DNA of 64,000 nt from Zonotrichia leucophrys gambelii (GCF_028769735.1 NW_026992291.1:1-64000), one strand, 5' to 3'. Shown: positions 10,908-22,160, counted from the first letter of the stretch. The notes: generated from the sequence alone by a model not told the origin. Translations and numbers: made by a program.

Positions 10908-13730
10908 TCACTGAGGTACACATCGTGTTGTTCCATCTCTTTGCATTATCCACCACGTGCAACCTGGTCCCTGAGCAAAGACAACCCCACGAATGGATTT
11001 GTCTGCACTCGAGGCAGAATTGATCCACACAGTCTTCCCTAACATACCTCTGATATGTACCACTGGGACTTTGTCTCCCTCTATTACATTCAGGGACTCA
11101 GACTGGGCAGGACCTGCTCGGTTGGTGGAACCTCGGGTGTTAACTAACCAGGTGGCTTTTGCAAGATGCTGCTCCCAATTCTTGAAAGATCCCCCACCCA
11201 AAGCTTTCAACTGGATTTTTAGTAGTCCATTGTACCTCTCCACTTTTCCTGCAGCTGGTGCATGGTAGGGGATATGGTACACCCACTCAATGCTATGTTC
11301 CCTAGCCCAGGTGTTGATAAGGCTGTTCTTGAAATGAGTCCCATTGTCTGACTCGATCCTCTCAAGGGTGCCATGTCTCCACAGAACTTGCTTTTCCAGG
11401 CCCAGGATAGTGTTCCGGGCCGTAGCATGAGACACAGGGTAGGTTTCCAGCCATCCAGTGGTGGCCTCCACCATGGTCAGCACGTAGCGCTCGCCCTGGC
11501 GTGTCTGGGGCAGTGTGATGTAGTCAATCTGCCAGGCCTCCCCATACTTGTACTTGGACCACCGCCTGTCGTACCAGAGGGGCTTCACTCGCTTGGCCTG
11601 CTTGATGGCAGCACAAGTCTCAGAGTCATGGATAACCTGAGAAATACTGTCCATGGTTAGATCCACCCCTCGGTCTCGTGCCCACTTATAGATGGCATCT
11701 CTGCCCTGGTGGCCTGAGGCATCATGGGCCCATCGAGCTAGGAATAACTCTCCCTTATGATCCCAATCTAGGTCTATTTTGGACACCCCTATCTTTGCAG
11801 CTTGGTCTACCTGCTCATTGTTTTGGTGCTCTTCATTGGCCCTACTCTTGGGTACATGGGCATCTACATGGCGGACTTTCACAGGTAGCCTCCCTACCTT
11901 GGTAGCAATGTTTTTCCACTCACCAGCAGCCCAAATTGGTTTCCCTCTACGTTGCCAGTTAGCCTTTTTCCACCTCTCCAGCCATCCCCACAGAGCATTG
12001 GCTACCATCCATGAATCAGTGTAGAGGTAGAGCTTTGGCCACTTCTCTCTCTCAGCAATGTCTGGGGCCAGCTGAAAAGCTTTGAGTTCAGCAAGTTGGC
12101 TTGATCCACCTTCTCCTTTGGTAGCTTGTGCAACCTGTCGTGTGGGGCTCCATATGGCTGCTTTCCACTTGCGGTTCATCCCTACGATGCGACAGGAACC
12201 GTCAGTGAAAAGAGCGTAGCGTGTTTCCTCTGGGGGCAGTTGGTTATAGGGAGGAGCCTCTTCAGCACGTGTCACTGGTTCTTGTTCCTCTTCATCTGTG
12301 ACACCAAAATTCTCACCTTCGGGCCAATTTGTAATGACCTCCAAAATCCCAGGGCGATTCAGTTTACCTATACGGGCGCGCTGAGTGATGAGAGCAATCC
12401 ACTTGCTCCATGTAGCACTGGTGGCATGGTGAGTGGAAGGAACCTTGCCTTTGAACATCCACCCCAGCACGGGTAGTCGGGGTGCCAGGAGGAGTTGTGC
12501 TTCAGTGCCTATTACCTCCAAGGCAGCCTGGACTCCTTCATAGGCAGCCAGGATTTCTTTCTCTGTTGGAGTATAGTTGGCTTCAAACCCTCTGTAGCTT
12601 CGACTGCAAAATCCCAGTGGTTGACCCCAAGTCTCCTCAGGCACCTTCTGCCAAAGGCTCCAGGACAAGCCATGGTTCCCAGCTGCAGAGTAGAGCACAT
12701 TCTTCACCTCTGGTCCTGTCCTGACTGGGCCAAGGGCTACTGCATGAGCAATCTCCTGCTTGATCTGGACAAAGGCCTGTTGCTGCTCAGGGCCCCACTG
12801 GAAATTGTTCTTCTTGCGGGTGACCAGGTAGAGAGGGCTCACGATCTGACTGTACTCAGGAATATGCATCCTCCAAAAACCTATTGCACCCAAGAAAGCT
12901 TGTGTCTCTTTCTTATTGGTGGGTGGAGACATTGCTGTGATCTTGTTGATGACATCTGTAGGAAACTGACGCCATCCATCTTGCCACTTCACTCCCAGGA
13001 ATTGAATCTCACGAGCTGGTCCCTTTACTTTGCTCTTTTTAATGGTGAAACCAGCTCCCAGGAGGATGTGGATGATTTCCTTCCCTTTCTCGAACACTTC
13101 CGCAGCTGTGTTCCCCCACACAATGATGTCATCAATATACTGCAGATGTTCTGGAGCCTCACCCTTTTCCAGTGCAGCCTGGATCAGTCCATGGCAGATG
13201 GTGGGGCTGTGCTTCCACCCCTGGGGCAGTCGGTTCCAGGTGTACTGCACTCCCCTCCATGTGAAGGCAAACTGAGGCCTGCATTCTGCTGCCAGAGGAA
13301 TGGAGAAAAATGCATTGGCTATGTCTATAGTGGCGTACCACCTTGCTGCCTTGGACTCAAGCTCATACTGGAGCTCTAATATGTCTGGCACGGCAGCACT
13401 CAGTGGTGGAGTCACTTCATTCAATGCACGATAGTCCACAGTCAATCTCCATTCTCCTTCAGATTTTCGCACAGGCCAAATGGGGCTGTTGAAGGGTGAG
13501 TGGGTCTTGCTGACCACCCCTTGGCTCTCCAGCTCTCGGATCATCTTATGGATGGGGATCACAGCATCTCGAGTGGTCCTATACTGCCGTCGATGCACTA
13601 TGGAAGTGGCAATTGGCACTCGTTGCTCTTCTCCCGTCAGGCATCCTACTGCAGATGGATTCTCAGACAACCCAGGCAAGGTGTTCAATTGCTGGATGCC
13701 CTCTGTCTCTACAGCAGCTATTCCAAATGC
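10908..13730 (-). CDS. pol: B pol: RT, RNase H and integrase, intact frame of at least 926 codons
   Basis: Complete polymerase polyprotein of an ERV-L-like element. Counting from 13688: RT with YIDD at residues 184-187; RNase H starting around Asp 496 (FTDGSC) with a later YTDSW; integrase with D722, D781 and E817 (D-D-35-E). The integrase zinc finger is damaged: the first Cys of the CxxC is Ser here (codon 11622-11624) while A has Cys. The frame stays open upstream to the TGA that separates it from pro and ends with a TGA at its 3' end, where A reads nine residues further. No dUTPase domain and no env were seen. The bound 13688 is a non-ATG codon; the true N-terminus would come from proteolysis. 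Confidence 0.9.
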   Translation of the reverse strand, partial: AFGIAAVETEGIQQLNTLPGLSENPSAVGCLTGEEQRVPIATSIVHRRQYRTTRDAVIPIHKMIRELESQGVVSKTHSPFNSPIWPVRKSEGEWRLTVDYRALNEVTPPLSAAVPDILELQYELESKAARWYATIDIANAFFSIPLAAECRPQFAFTWRGVQYTWNRLPQGWKHSPTICHGLIQAALEKGEAPEHLQYIDDIIVWGNTAAEVFEKGKEIIHILLGAGFTIKKSKVKGPAREIQFLGVKWQDGWRQFPTDVINKITAMSPPTNKKETQAFLGAIGFWRMHIPEYSQIVSPLYLVTRKKNNFQWGPEQQQAFVQIKQEIAHAVALGPVRTGPEVKNVLYSAAGNHGLSWSLWQKVPEETWGQPLGFCSRSYRGFEANYTPTEKEILAAYEGVQAALEVIGTEAQLLLAPRLPVLGWMFKGKVPSTHHATSATWSKWIALITQRARIGKLNRPGILEVITNWPEGENFGVTDEEEQEPVTRAEEAPPYNQLPPEETRYALFTDGSCRIVGMNRKWKAAIWSPTRQVAQATKGEGGSSQLAELKAFQLAPDIAEREKWPKLYLYTDSWMVANALWGWLERWKKANWQRRGKPIWAAGEWKNIATKVGRLPVKVRHVDAHVPKSRANEEHQNNEQVDQAAKIGVSKIDLDWDHKGELFLARWAHDASGHQGRDAIYKWARDRGVDLTMDSISQVIHDSETCAAIKQAKRVKPLWYDRRWSKYKYGEAWQIDYITLPQTRQGERYVLTMVEATTGWLETYPVSHATARNTILGLEKQVLWRHGTLERIESDNGTHFKNSLINTWAREHSIEWVYHIPYHAPAAGKVERYNGLLKIQLKALGGGSFKNWEQHLAKATWLVNTRGSTNRAGPAQSESLNVIEGDKVPVVHIRGMLGKTVWINSASSADKSIRGVVFAQGPGCTWWIMQRDGTTRCVPQ

Positions 13731-14072
13731 TCATCTGAGTCCCTTTGGGTCCTTGAAGTACCCACTTCGAAGGTAGTCTATGCCCAAAATACATGGGGCC
13801 TCTGGGCCAGTCACAATAGGATGCTTCTTCCACTCATTTCCCGTTAGGCTCACATCAGCTTCCACCAAAGTGAAATCCTGGGATCCCCCTGTCACACCAG
13901 CAATAGAAACAGACTCTGTCCCCACATGTCTTGATGGGATTAATGTGCATTGCGCACCAGTATCGACCAAAGCTTTGTACTCTTGTGGTTCCGATGTGCC
14001 AGGCCAACGAATCCACACAGACCAGAAGACACGATTTTCCCTGGCCTCTACCTGGCTACAAGCAGGGCCCCT
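13731..14072 (-). CDS. pro: B aspartic protease
   Basis: Right-arm copy of the A protease with the same LVDTGAQ active site. It is in frame with gag (TAG at 14073-14075) and with pol (TGA at 13731-13733). If both stops were suppressed at low frequency, one Gag-Pro-Pol precursor would result; if not, they are simple mutations present before the arms were copied. Confidence 0.8.
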   Translation of the reverse strand, partial: RGPACSQVEARENRVFWSVWIRWPGTSEPQEYKALVDTGAQCTLIPSRHVGTESVSIAGVTGGSQDFTLVEADVSLTGNEWKKHPIVTGPEAPCILGIDYLRSGYFKDPKGLR

Positions 14073-14699
14073 CTAAGCCTGGTTATCATTCTTTCCCTGG
14101 GTGTATGTTTTGGATGTTCCTTCGAGGGGATCAGACATGTCATCATCATCATACCTGGCCGTTCGGCTACGGGCAACTGGAGCTGCTTTCCTCCTGGTGG
14201 CTTCCTTCAGTTCACGCACCCGTCGTGCCAGAACAGCGGTAGGTTTCCTATCCCACCTTCTCATGTTTTCCCCACAATCACGCAGGTAAAACCACAGCTC
14301 AGCTCGTGGGGTGTATCTTCTCTCACCATCTGGGAAACGTCTGCCTTGGATACCGGAACCTCGGATCTGTACTGCTGAAATTTGGAGAAGGTCTTCTTTA
14401 ATCTCCTCTCTAAGCTTCTTATGGTTCTCCTCTATCTTATCCTCTAAGTTCTGCAGACGTGTTTCTACTGCTGCGATTCTGGCATGTGTCGGGCCATGTA
14501 CAGCATCTGCATATGCTTGGAGCTTCCTTGCCATGTCAAGCACAGTCTCACCCCTCTCATCCCTCTTCATGATGGCTAAGGCAGAAGCATATTCATGTGG
14601 CCCAAGTCGTACGAGTTTTCGCCACATCACAGACGTGCATGGTACTAAGTCTGGTTCCTAGTTATTACATCATCTGAGAAGATAATCTCTGCCACGGCC
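14073..14699 (-). pseudogene. gag: B gag, 3' part
   Basis: Continuation of the gag frame that starts at 31522 and is split by C. It has the same coiled coil, basic stretch and acidic patch as the A copy. The ORF is open only from 14630 because of one C fewer than the left arm in an AACCC run (near 14655). The ACGGCC duplication lies at 14694-14699, directly against the C LTR. Confidence 0.8.
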
Positions 14700-15105
14700 T
14701 GTCGTAGGAAGGAGACCAGGACACCAGTTGGTTCATCATGGCCCGCTATACTGAAGAAAGTTTCAAACACTTATACAGCAAATAATAAGCTTATGAATAT
14801 TCTGCAAGCCAAGCAATCTATTGGTTAAACTATAGCATTAACTCATCCACATTCCTTTGAGCCTACGTTCTCTATCTCTCCTGCCTCACTGTCCATTTCT
14901 TTATCATATTTTGCAAGGATCAAGGACACATTATCTCTCACCTGAAAGATTTGGAACTATCCATGGTCTTGTACTTTTCCATTCTCTATCCTGCTACAGA
15001 CACAAAAAGGCCTCTGCCTGTCTCTGCCCTAGTTAGGACATCTTTCCCAAATTAATTTGGCTGTGTCCTCTCTCCTCATGCCACTCTTTGACAAAACTCT
15101 CCACA
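14700..15105 (-). mobile_element. 3' LTR of C (406 bp)
   Basis: Plus-strand termini TGTCGTAGG...CTCTCCACA. The env reading frame continues into it (to about 15033). It differs from the 5' LTR at 14 positions but matches the left-arm copy at 7040-7445. Confidence 0.92.
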
Positions 15106-16410
15106 CTTCCCCCGTTTTGTTCTTGGGCAAGGAGGCTAGTCTGCCAAGTTCTTTCTATCATTCGGCTGACCATATTTTGAATACAATTAAAAATACAAGG
15201 CAAAATAAGCAAAAGCAACGAAATCACACCCAGTAACCCTATAGCATATATCACAAGGTTTCTCAGCCACCGTCCAAGTCCTAAGCCTTTAAGCCATTCG
15301 TCAATTCCTAAACCCTCTTCTTCTTTAAGACTGTGAAGTCCCTGCTGTAATTCTTTTATCTTCGCATGAATGGACACAGAGTGATCAGACAAATTCATGC
15401 AACACATTCCCTCAAACTCTTCACATCCATGACCTTGTGCTAAAAGCAAAAAATCTATAGCAGCTCTATTTTGCAAAACAGCATGATTAACACTTTGCAC
15501 ATCTGCAGTTAGCATATCTAAAATTTGTGACGTTTTGTCTAGCTCATCCTTGGCCCAGCATCCCAACTGCTTTGCTAGGTTCATGGCTTTATTTGCAGCT
15601 CCTCCCGGCAAGACAGTTGAGACCATCACTTGTTTTAACTCACTCCAAAACCGTGGGCCCCCTATTCGGCTGCAGTCTAAGTTATACAGGCTGCGTCTCT
15701 TCCTGCTTGAATTTTGACTGAGTTGCATTAATGAAGACACACTGGGGTGAAACAATGACAATTTTCCCAAATAGCAAGGTCCACCCTGTGGCCTGACTGG
15801 TATACCATTCCAAGCTCTGTCTCCACAGATTAGAAATATTCCTGTGGGTAGTTTCCTCGGTGTCCTAATGGTAGTGCCTTTACATTGACTATAAACCTGT
15901 TTGGATACTGTATCCAAACTGAGGGATGAATCCAAGGTAGCCCATGCGTCTCTAGGCCGATGTAAATTCTGTAGATCTAAGGGCTCAAAACTAAACCATC
16001 CGCCATTTGAGGTGTTAGTTATACTGGGGTTTGCACTTCCAAAGAGATCTAGCTCCTCTGGAGGAGAATGCAGGGTAGTATTAAGCTATAAGACTATCAA
16101 GCATTGGCAGTAACCATCACTCTGACTTGTGGTGTAACCTGGCGTGGGTGGTTTAATGTTTGTCAGATTGCGCCTGCATAGAGTTTGATTATTGATCAGA
16201 TTGCAAAATTCCCGAGGGGACCACACTGGAAGACCCACCAAACATGTTCGAAATGGATTAGTAACCCCCCCCAAGGCTAAGGCAAAGCGAAGATTGGTTA
16301 GTTTGATTAGCAAGCGTTATCCATATGTTATCTCTAGGCTGATTAAAGTGCGTTACTCCTACTGCCCCATCCGCCACAGCACTAAGCAGTATAACAAAAA
16401 TAAGCCTCAT
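15033..16410 (-). pseudogene. env: C env, alpharetrovirus-like envelope, broken
   Basis: Right-arm copy of the env at 5736-7116, with its ATG at about 16410. It shares the C8/G8 frameshift (about 16265-16272) and the TAG near 16086. The transmembrane part (15935-15033) is open: cleavage site RKRRS, conserved ectodomain segment, CX6CC motif and membrane anchor. It differs from the left arm by one extra G near 15112, which changes the final residues inside the LTR. Confidence 0.88.
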
Positions 16411-16968
16411 TTTTCTGTTTTCTTTCTCGCTCTCCCTTTCTTATCTGTCTTTAACCTTACGGATCCTAACTTTTGCAATCCAAATCCCTGAAGAGTCTCA
16501 ATGCAGGAGTCCAATGCCTTATCGGGATCTCCTTTAATGGGTCCTACTACAGAATGCTGTGTTAGAGGCACCAATTTTCTACACCTGGCAGAAGCTATAT
16601 ATGACTTGCTTTGAGCTTTAACTCTTTTCACAATACACTGTACCTCCCACCGGTAATAGGCCAAGATTTTTTGCTCGGGAGACTCATAAAGATTTAAAGC
16701 TAGGGCCGTATCTAGCCCCGTCTGTCTCCTTAGTTCCCTCTGCCAGTCTTCCCCCCATGTGTAGTTATGTATGCTTACAGGTGTTACACCATAAGCCCCA
16801 GATCCCGGACTGTTCTAACCAAAAGGTTTTACCACAACCCCCACAATATAGAGCTACCCACGCAGCACAGCAGGGCTGTGACACTCAAGGCAGTGCTCCG
16901 TCGCTGGTCCTTTTATGCGGAAGGTCGATAGTGCTTCAACAGTGTCAATCAGCTCCCTGGCCGTCCGT
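16407..16968 (-). pseudogene. C small ORFs between integrase and env (right-arm copies)
   Basis: Mirror of 5178-5739. The basic ORF (16664-16407, 85 residues) is intact and overlaps the env ATG. The Cys-rich ORF is frameshifted by a missing C near 16876. Function unknown. Confidence 0.3.
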
Positions 16969-17835
16969 TAGTGGCGTGTCACTGCTCTGTCCACCGCTTT
17001 CGAGTGTCCCTTCAGTTGCAGCAATAAGGGTTGCAAGATCAGCGGCAGCTTCTTCTCCAGACACTCCTTGTCCCCCTCCGTAAGGTTGTCCACCAGATGC
17101 TGCATCAAAGATAGGTTTAGTCCACTTGGCAGGCACCCACAGAGGCCCTGTTGGTGAGGAAACACAAAGATATTCCCAACCCCAGTATAGCACTTTTGCG
17201 GGCTTTTCCCATATCCCTGTGCTTGGATTTTTATACTTCACCCAGACCTCCGTTTCCTTAATAGCTTCCTGACTTGACCTCGGGTGATGTTTAACTGCAG
17301 AGGGGGCATCGTCCTCCCCAAAAACAAATAAATGATTGATCACATACAAAACCTTAGCCAGGCATGCTTGTGGGTCCTTTAAATCCTGGTGTTTGTCAAT
17401 GTACTGTTTGAGGGTACCATTTGCTCTTTCTACTATCGCCTGTCCTGTGGAGGAATGTGGAATACCTGGCACATGCTTGACAGACCATTGGTCCAAAAAC
17501 TTTCGGACCCTAGCACTTGTGTAGGCCGGGCCATTATCTGTTTTGATACCTTTTGGGACTCCCATGACAGCAAAGCAGCTCAATAAGTGCCTGATCACGT
17601 GTATTGCTTTCTCTCCTCCCTGAGCTGTAGCCCATATGTAGTGGCTGTATGTATCTATAGTAACATGCACATACTTGAGCCTACCAAACCTGGCTACATG
17701 CGTGGCATCCATTTGCCATTTCTCATTCATTTCTAAACCTTGAGGATTAACTCCGCAGCCCAGGCCTATTCCCCATTATGATAACTGCATATTGGACAAG
17801 CCCTGACAATGGCCTTGGCTTCTGACAAGCCCAGA
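16945..17835 (-). pseudogene. pol: C integrase (right arm)
   Basis: Integrase core with WQMDATH, KTDNGPAY and the catalytic glutamate in ERANG, then the SH3-like C-terminal part. It is open from 17730; upstream, one G fewer than the left arm (GGGG against GGGGG, near 17774) moves the zinc-finger part into another frame. It follows the RNase H stop at 17836. Confidence 0.85.
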
Positions 17836-19267
17836 TCAAAGTTCCTCGCCTAACCCTTTTGCATTTTGATGGTACTTACTATGGGCTTCTCTTGCCAATG
17901 TATGCTTATCAACAGGACAAGAGTTATCAATGGGTAAGGTAACCAATTTATCTGCACGCTCATTTCCTTCTCCTAGGCCCTCGGACCACTTGTGGCTCCT
18001 AATATGGATTACAGAGTACACTGCACTTCTATCCCGGAGAGCTTTCCTTAATTGAACCAGTAACTCATACAGCCGTTTGTTATTTACTTCCTTAATTGCT
18101 GCTCCTTCTATACGTCTGGCTACTCCAGCAACATACATGGAGTCTGTGACCACATTCAAGGGCTCATGCAGATTGGACATTGCCCATACTACTGCTAACA
18201 ATTCTAAGGTTTGTAGGCTGTCTGCAGGGTCTGCTGTAAGAAGTTGATGCTTCCATTGTCCTTTTCCTTGCCAAGTGACAGCAGCACGTCTCGATTTCTT
18301 CCCTGCGTCTGTGAAGGCTGTGGTGGCTCCTTCTATGGGTCGCTCTCTTCTCAGTGGCCGAGTGATCCAGTCCCATTCTGTCATCCATTGCAGGACTCTG
18401 GGCACTAACTTGCTTGTCTCCACCTTTGCAGATGATGTCAATAATGCTTCCTGTAAGTCCACTGAATTAACCAGGTACCAGTCCAGCGTCTCTTTTTCCA
18501 TGGGTATCCTAATGGTGGCAGGTTCTCGACCATCCACTTCAGTAATTCTGAGACGGCCTTTTTTGATCAACGCAGCCAATCGTTCAATTTTTGAAAATAT
18601 TGTTCTCTTATGTTGTAATGGTGGTGACAGCCATTCCAATACCCGTATCTCCCCCGTTTTGTTTTCATATTGGGAGAGAGCGCCAAGCAGGTGACAAGGA
18701 CTATTCCAAACGGTGAGGTCAATAGGGCAATCTAGCTGTCGACGAGACACATATCCTTGTTGCACACAGTTACTGATTTGCTGTAGGGCAGTATGGTGTT
18801 CCTTTGTGAGGCATACAGGGGTAGTGGGGTCAGTGCCCTTTAACAAGGGTCGTAGGGTCTCCAACAAGTGATTTGGTACTCCCACAATGGGTTTTAGCCA
18901 CTGTAAGTCTCCTAGCAACTTTTGAGCATCATGTAGAGTCTTAATGTCCAAGTGCAGTTCTAATTTTTGGGGCACCACTGTTTGGTCCATTAGAGTCCAT
19001 CCCAAATACTTCCATGGTTTCGTAGTCTGAATTTTCTCTGTGGCAATAACAAGTGAGGCTGCTGCAAGAGTGTCTTTGATGCTGTCAACTTGCAAAGGGG
19101 AAAATGGCTGTTGCTGCGCGAACAAAATATCATCCATGTAATGATATATTATGGTAGCTGGCCACTGCTGACGTAATGGCTGTAATGCAGCGTCAACATA
19201 AAGCTGGCACAATGTGGAGGAGTTGTGCATCCCCTGTGGAAGTGTCGTCCACTCAAATCTTTTGTCT
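17836..19267 (-). pseudogene. pol: C pol, RT (C-terminal part) and RNase H, one open frame
   Basis: Here RT from just before TLPQGMHN through YMDD, connection and the whole RNase H are in one frame, unlike the left arm with its frameshift. The frame closes at a TGA before integrase, shared by both arms. The N-terminal half of RT is at 27059-27533 beyond D; the two halves are in the same frame once D and one GGTT copy are taken away, showing that D broke an open pol. Confidence 0.9.
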
Positions 19268-19271
19268 GGTT

Positions 19272-19661
19272 TGAGACAGAGTATCCATCCTGAACTAGGT
19301 GAAGTGTCTAGGAGAGGTGAAGGGTCTGTGGAGCTAAAGCTGAAGGAGAGGCCGCATTCCAGAGACAGCAAGGAGACAGAGAAAGAAAAACAGAAAACCG
19401 CGAGGTCAATCTGCCCCCGACCTAGGAATTCCTTCGATAAAGAAGAATTAGTGCTAAATGTCGCGTGGAATGAATATGTATGAACTTAATTTGAAACTGT
19501 ATGCATATGCATTTGGAAGGGGGGATAAAAAGGGGACTTGGAGTCTCCAGGGGCACGCATGCCCTTTTGGGGAGTCTTGCGTCCGGCGCGCGTCGTAATA
19601 AAGCATACCGGGCTTTACAACTTTTACAAGTTGTGAGGTTTCTTCTTTTCTCCGCAAAACA
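19272..19661 (+). mobile_element. 5' LTR of D (390 bp)
   Basis: Begins TGAGACAGAG and ends CCGCAAAACA. A TATA-like GATAAAAA lies at 19524-19531 and AATAAA at 19597-19602, followed by a GT/TTT-rich end, a normal U3-R-U5 order on the plus strand. Confidence 0.93.
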
Positions 19662-19664
19662 TTT

Positions 19665-19684
19665 TGGCGAGCCAAGGCAGGAGT
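19665..19684 (+). promoter_or_regulatory. D primer-binding site, tRNA-Arg-like
   Basis: Three bases after the LTR the sequence TGGCGAGCCAAGGCAGGAGT resembles the complement of the 3' end of tRNA-Arg(ACG) with one extra base and one change. The tRNA comparison is from general knowledge and needs an alignment. Confidence 0.55.
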
Positions 19685-22160
19685 TCTCTGTCCCCGCGGG
19701 GCAGGGGGGATAGACGGACCTCCATGGCGCGCCCCAGGATTTTTTTCCTGGTGGGGCTCCGCTTGTCTCAACTTGCCACCTGCGAGGACAGACAACGACC
19801 CGCTGGCCTGCGGAGGAGAATACGGTATGTATGGGGCCCCAGGGGGGGGAGGAAGGAGAGAAAGGGAGTAAACCACCCAGAGACGTCTGGGTTCATGGGT
19901 TCAGCTGATAGAGCAGCTGTATTAGAGACGGGGTTCAGCTGATAGAGCAGCTGTATTAGAGGCCGGGTTCGTCGTTCTGATAGAGCAGACCGCTAGCGGC
20001 TTTGGGGGTAAGCCGGGTGAACCCGTGTATGTGTGTATTGAGGATTCATAGTTCTGATGGAGCAGAACTGGTGAGCCCGTGTGTTTTGTTTGTGTGTGTG
20101 TGTGATGTCCGGACACTGTGTTGCTGTATGGTTAATGTGTGTGGCCAGTGCACTGTGTTTGTGATCGTGCAGATGATATGTGTATGGTGTATAAAAGAGA
20201 GTAAATCTACAGTGCCCTACAGTGCGGGGATGGGTCAGTACTCCCCGTGTTTGAAGCAGCCGAGTGAGGTCAGAGGCGCCGGCTGCAGCAGGCTGCGGGG
20301 GCAGGGAGAGAAGTGCCCTGCGGAGAAGCGAGTGGAGGAATGTCAGTGATGGTATTTATCGTGTTTGAATGTAGTGATTTGTGTAGATTTGGTACATTTT
20401 AACCGTGAGTATGAGCTCAGAGAGTTCCTTTGCCTTGGATGTTTGGACTTGATCTCTAGACTGTGTGTTGTTATTTTGATCGTGTCCAGGAAAAATTGAT
20501 TTGAGTAAATGCCGAATTATGGTGTGCTGTGTTGTGTTGAGAAAAGTGAGCACTTTGAGAAATATGCCCTTTCCCGGTGATTTTGTGTGGTGATTTTCTT
20601 CCGCTGCATTGTGGTAATTTGATTCTCAGATTGTATAGTGGTGTTTGTGGAGATTTTAAGATTTTGTTGCAACAAGAGTAGCATTTTACATAGGACAACT
20701 ATAGTACGGTGATTTATGTTTAACTTCGATAAAGCGAGTTAAAGGAATTCCAAGAATTCTCCCCCTCATAGTAATTCAAGCCATGGCTCTAGTGAATTTG
20801 AGATAAGGGGGAGGGGGGGAGTGAGTGCGTGTGTCTGTGTCTGCAGGTATATCAGAGTTTTGGCTGTGACTAGCACAGCCTTTTTGCAAAGCAGCAAAAC
20901 AAGTGTAAGTAGACACAGTGCTTGATTAGATTGTGCAAGAAGAGAACTAGAAAAGACTGATATTTTGTAAAACAGAGTTTATACAGAAGGGATGAATGAG
21001 ATGAATTAGTTAATGAGACTTATGAGATTTATGAGACTTCACTTGGTACTGCAGTAAGTCTTTACTGGAAACAATCTGCTGTAGGGATTTAAGGTTCTCT
21101 GTAACAAACCGAATAGCCTGCCTTTGTGAGCAATTTCGGGGAGACTTTGGTACATCAAGAGGCTAGCAGGCTGTGTGAGGTGACAGTGGCTGCGCCCTGG
21201 GCACAGGGACAGCTCTGGCTGCCCTGTCTCCCCAGGGAACACGGGAATGGCCTGTGGGCAAAAGCTGGATGTGCAGGTATTATTGCAGTGCGGTGTTTAT
21301 GAGAGACACTGGTATTGCTGTTTTGCTGTTCCAATAAGTGTCAGGGTACACGCCCCGAGTGTAAATTAAAGGTTTCTAGTCAAGCGGATTCAGAACCTAA
21401 AGTCTTAGAGCTTGTGTGTGGGAATTACATCTGATACCTGCCACCTGGAGCTGTGTGTATAGGAGGAAAACTGAGAAACTACTGTGAAGGTCTGTAAAAA
21501 GGTTCAAATAGAAGCGAGATAGAGCAAGGAGAAATAAATAATGAGAACTGACCAGAGCAAACAGGTTCCTAAATTAGCCCCTTTTGAGAAGGGCTCGCTG
21601 GGAGGAAGTTGCCAGTAAGAGCAGCTCAGAAAATAAAACGATTTATAGTGCTTCATTGTTGTTAGTACTGTTTTATAATAGAAAGATAAATGAGATAGTT
21701 TTTGTATGCTGAAATGTCTTTTGTCTTAAGAAATCACCCAGAATGACAAAGAGACTGTGAGATTGGACTGCTCTCTGGTCTTGGCCCCTGAAAAGGAAAA
21801 CAAGGCAAAGAGAAAGCAAATCAAACATGTTGTTCAGCATGCAGCATAAGATAGCAACGTATGAAATCAGGCAAGGATTATCACGCTGAAATGCGAAGCA
21901 ATCACAGTTCGCAAAATGAGTACATATGATTTGTAAAAGCTTCCTCCCAAGGTAAGGGAGGAGGGGTAAAGGTAACCTTCCCAAAAGGGAAGAATTTTTG
22001 TCAGCACAAGGGTTATGTGTTCAGTTTTAAATAAAGCTTTAGTACCTGTGGAGAATGTTTATGTTGTAGTGTGGGGAATGAATAACTGGCCAGTCTGAAA
22101 AGGCATAGTTTTGCAAACCTTTAAAGTAACATGTGTACTATGTGTACCTAAAAGCTTTTG
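19685..22160 (+). other. D leader / former gag region, no coding sequence recognised
   Basis: About 2.5 kb where gag and protease should be. The first part is GT-rich (20030-20110) with a good splice-donor-like GTGAGT at 20404-20409. From 20350 to 22160 there is no plus-strand open frame of even 60 codons and I see no Gag or protease motif. Either gag was lost and replaced, or it has decayed beyond recognition. Confidence 0.6.

Larger units (their letters stand above)
11913..22148 (-). repeat. Right arm of the giant inverted repeat
   Basis: Mate of 1-10233. It carries B pol-pro-gag (minus), the C 3' LTR, env and 3' half of pol (minus), and the 5' LTR and leader of D (plus). The match is still intact at 22148, where the window's left edge prevents further comparison. 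The spacer 10234-11912 holds 23 bases of diverged A pol, the 3' LTR of B and the last part of B pol. Confidence 0.95.

Noticed and set aside
7446..14699. Two independent insertions of C into A and B
   Set aside because: Same base, same 3' LTR private variants and same D site; copying of one arm is far more likely.
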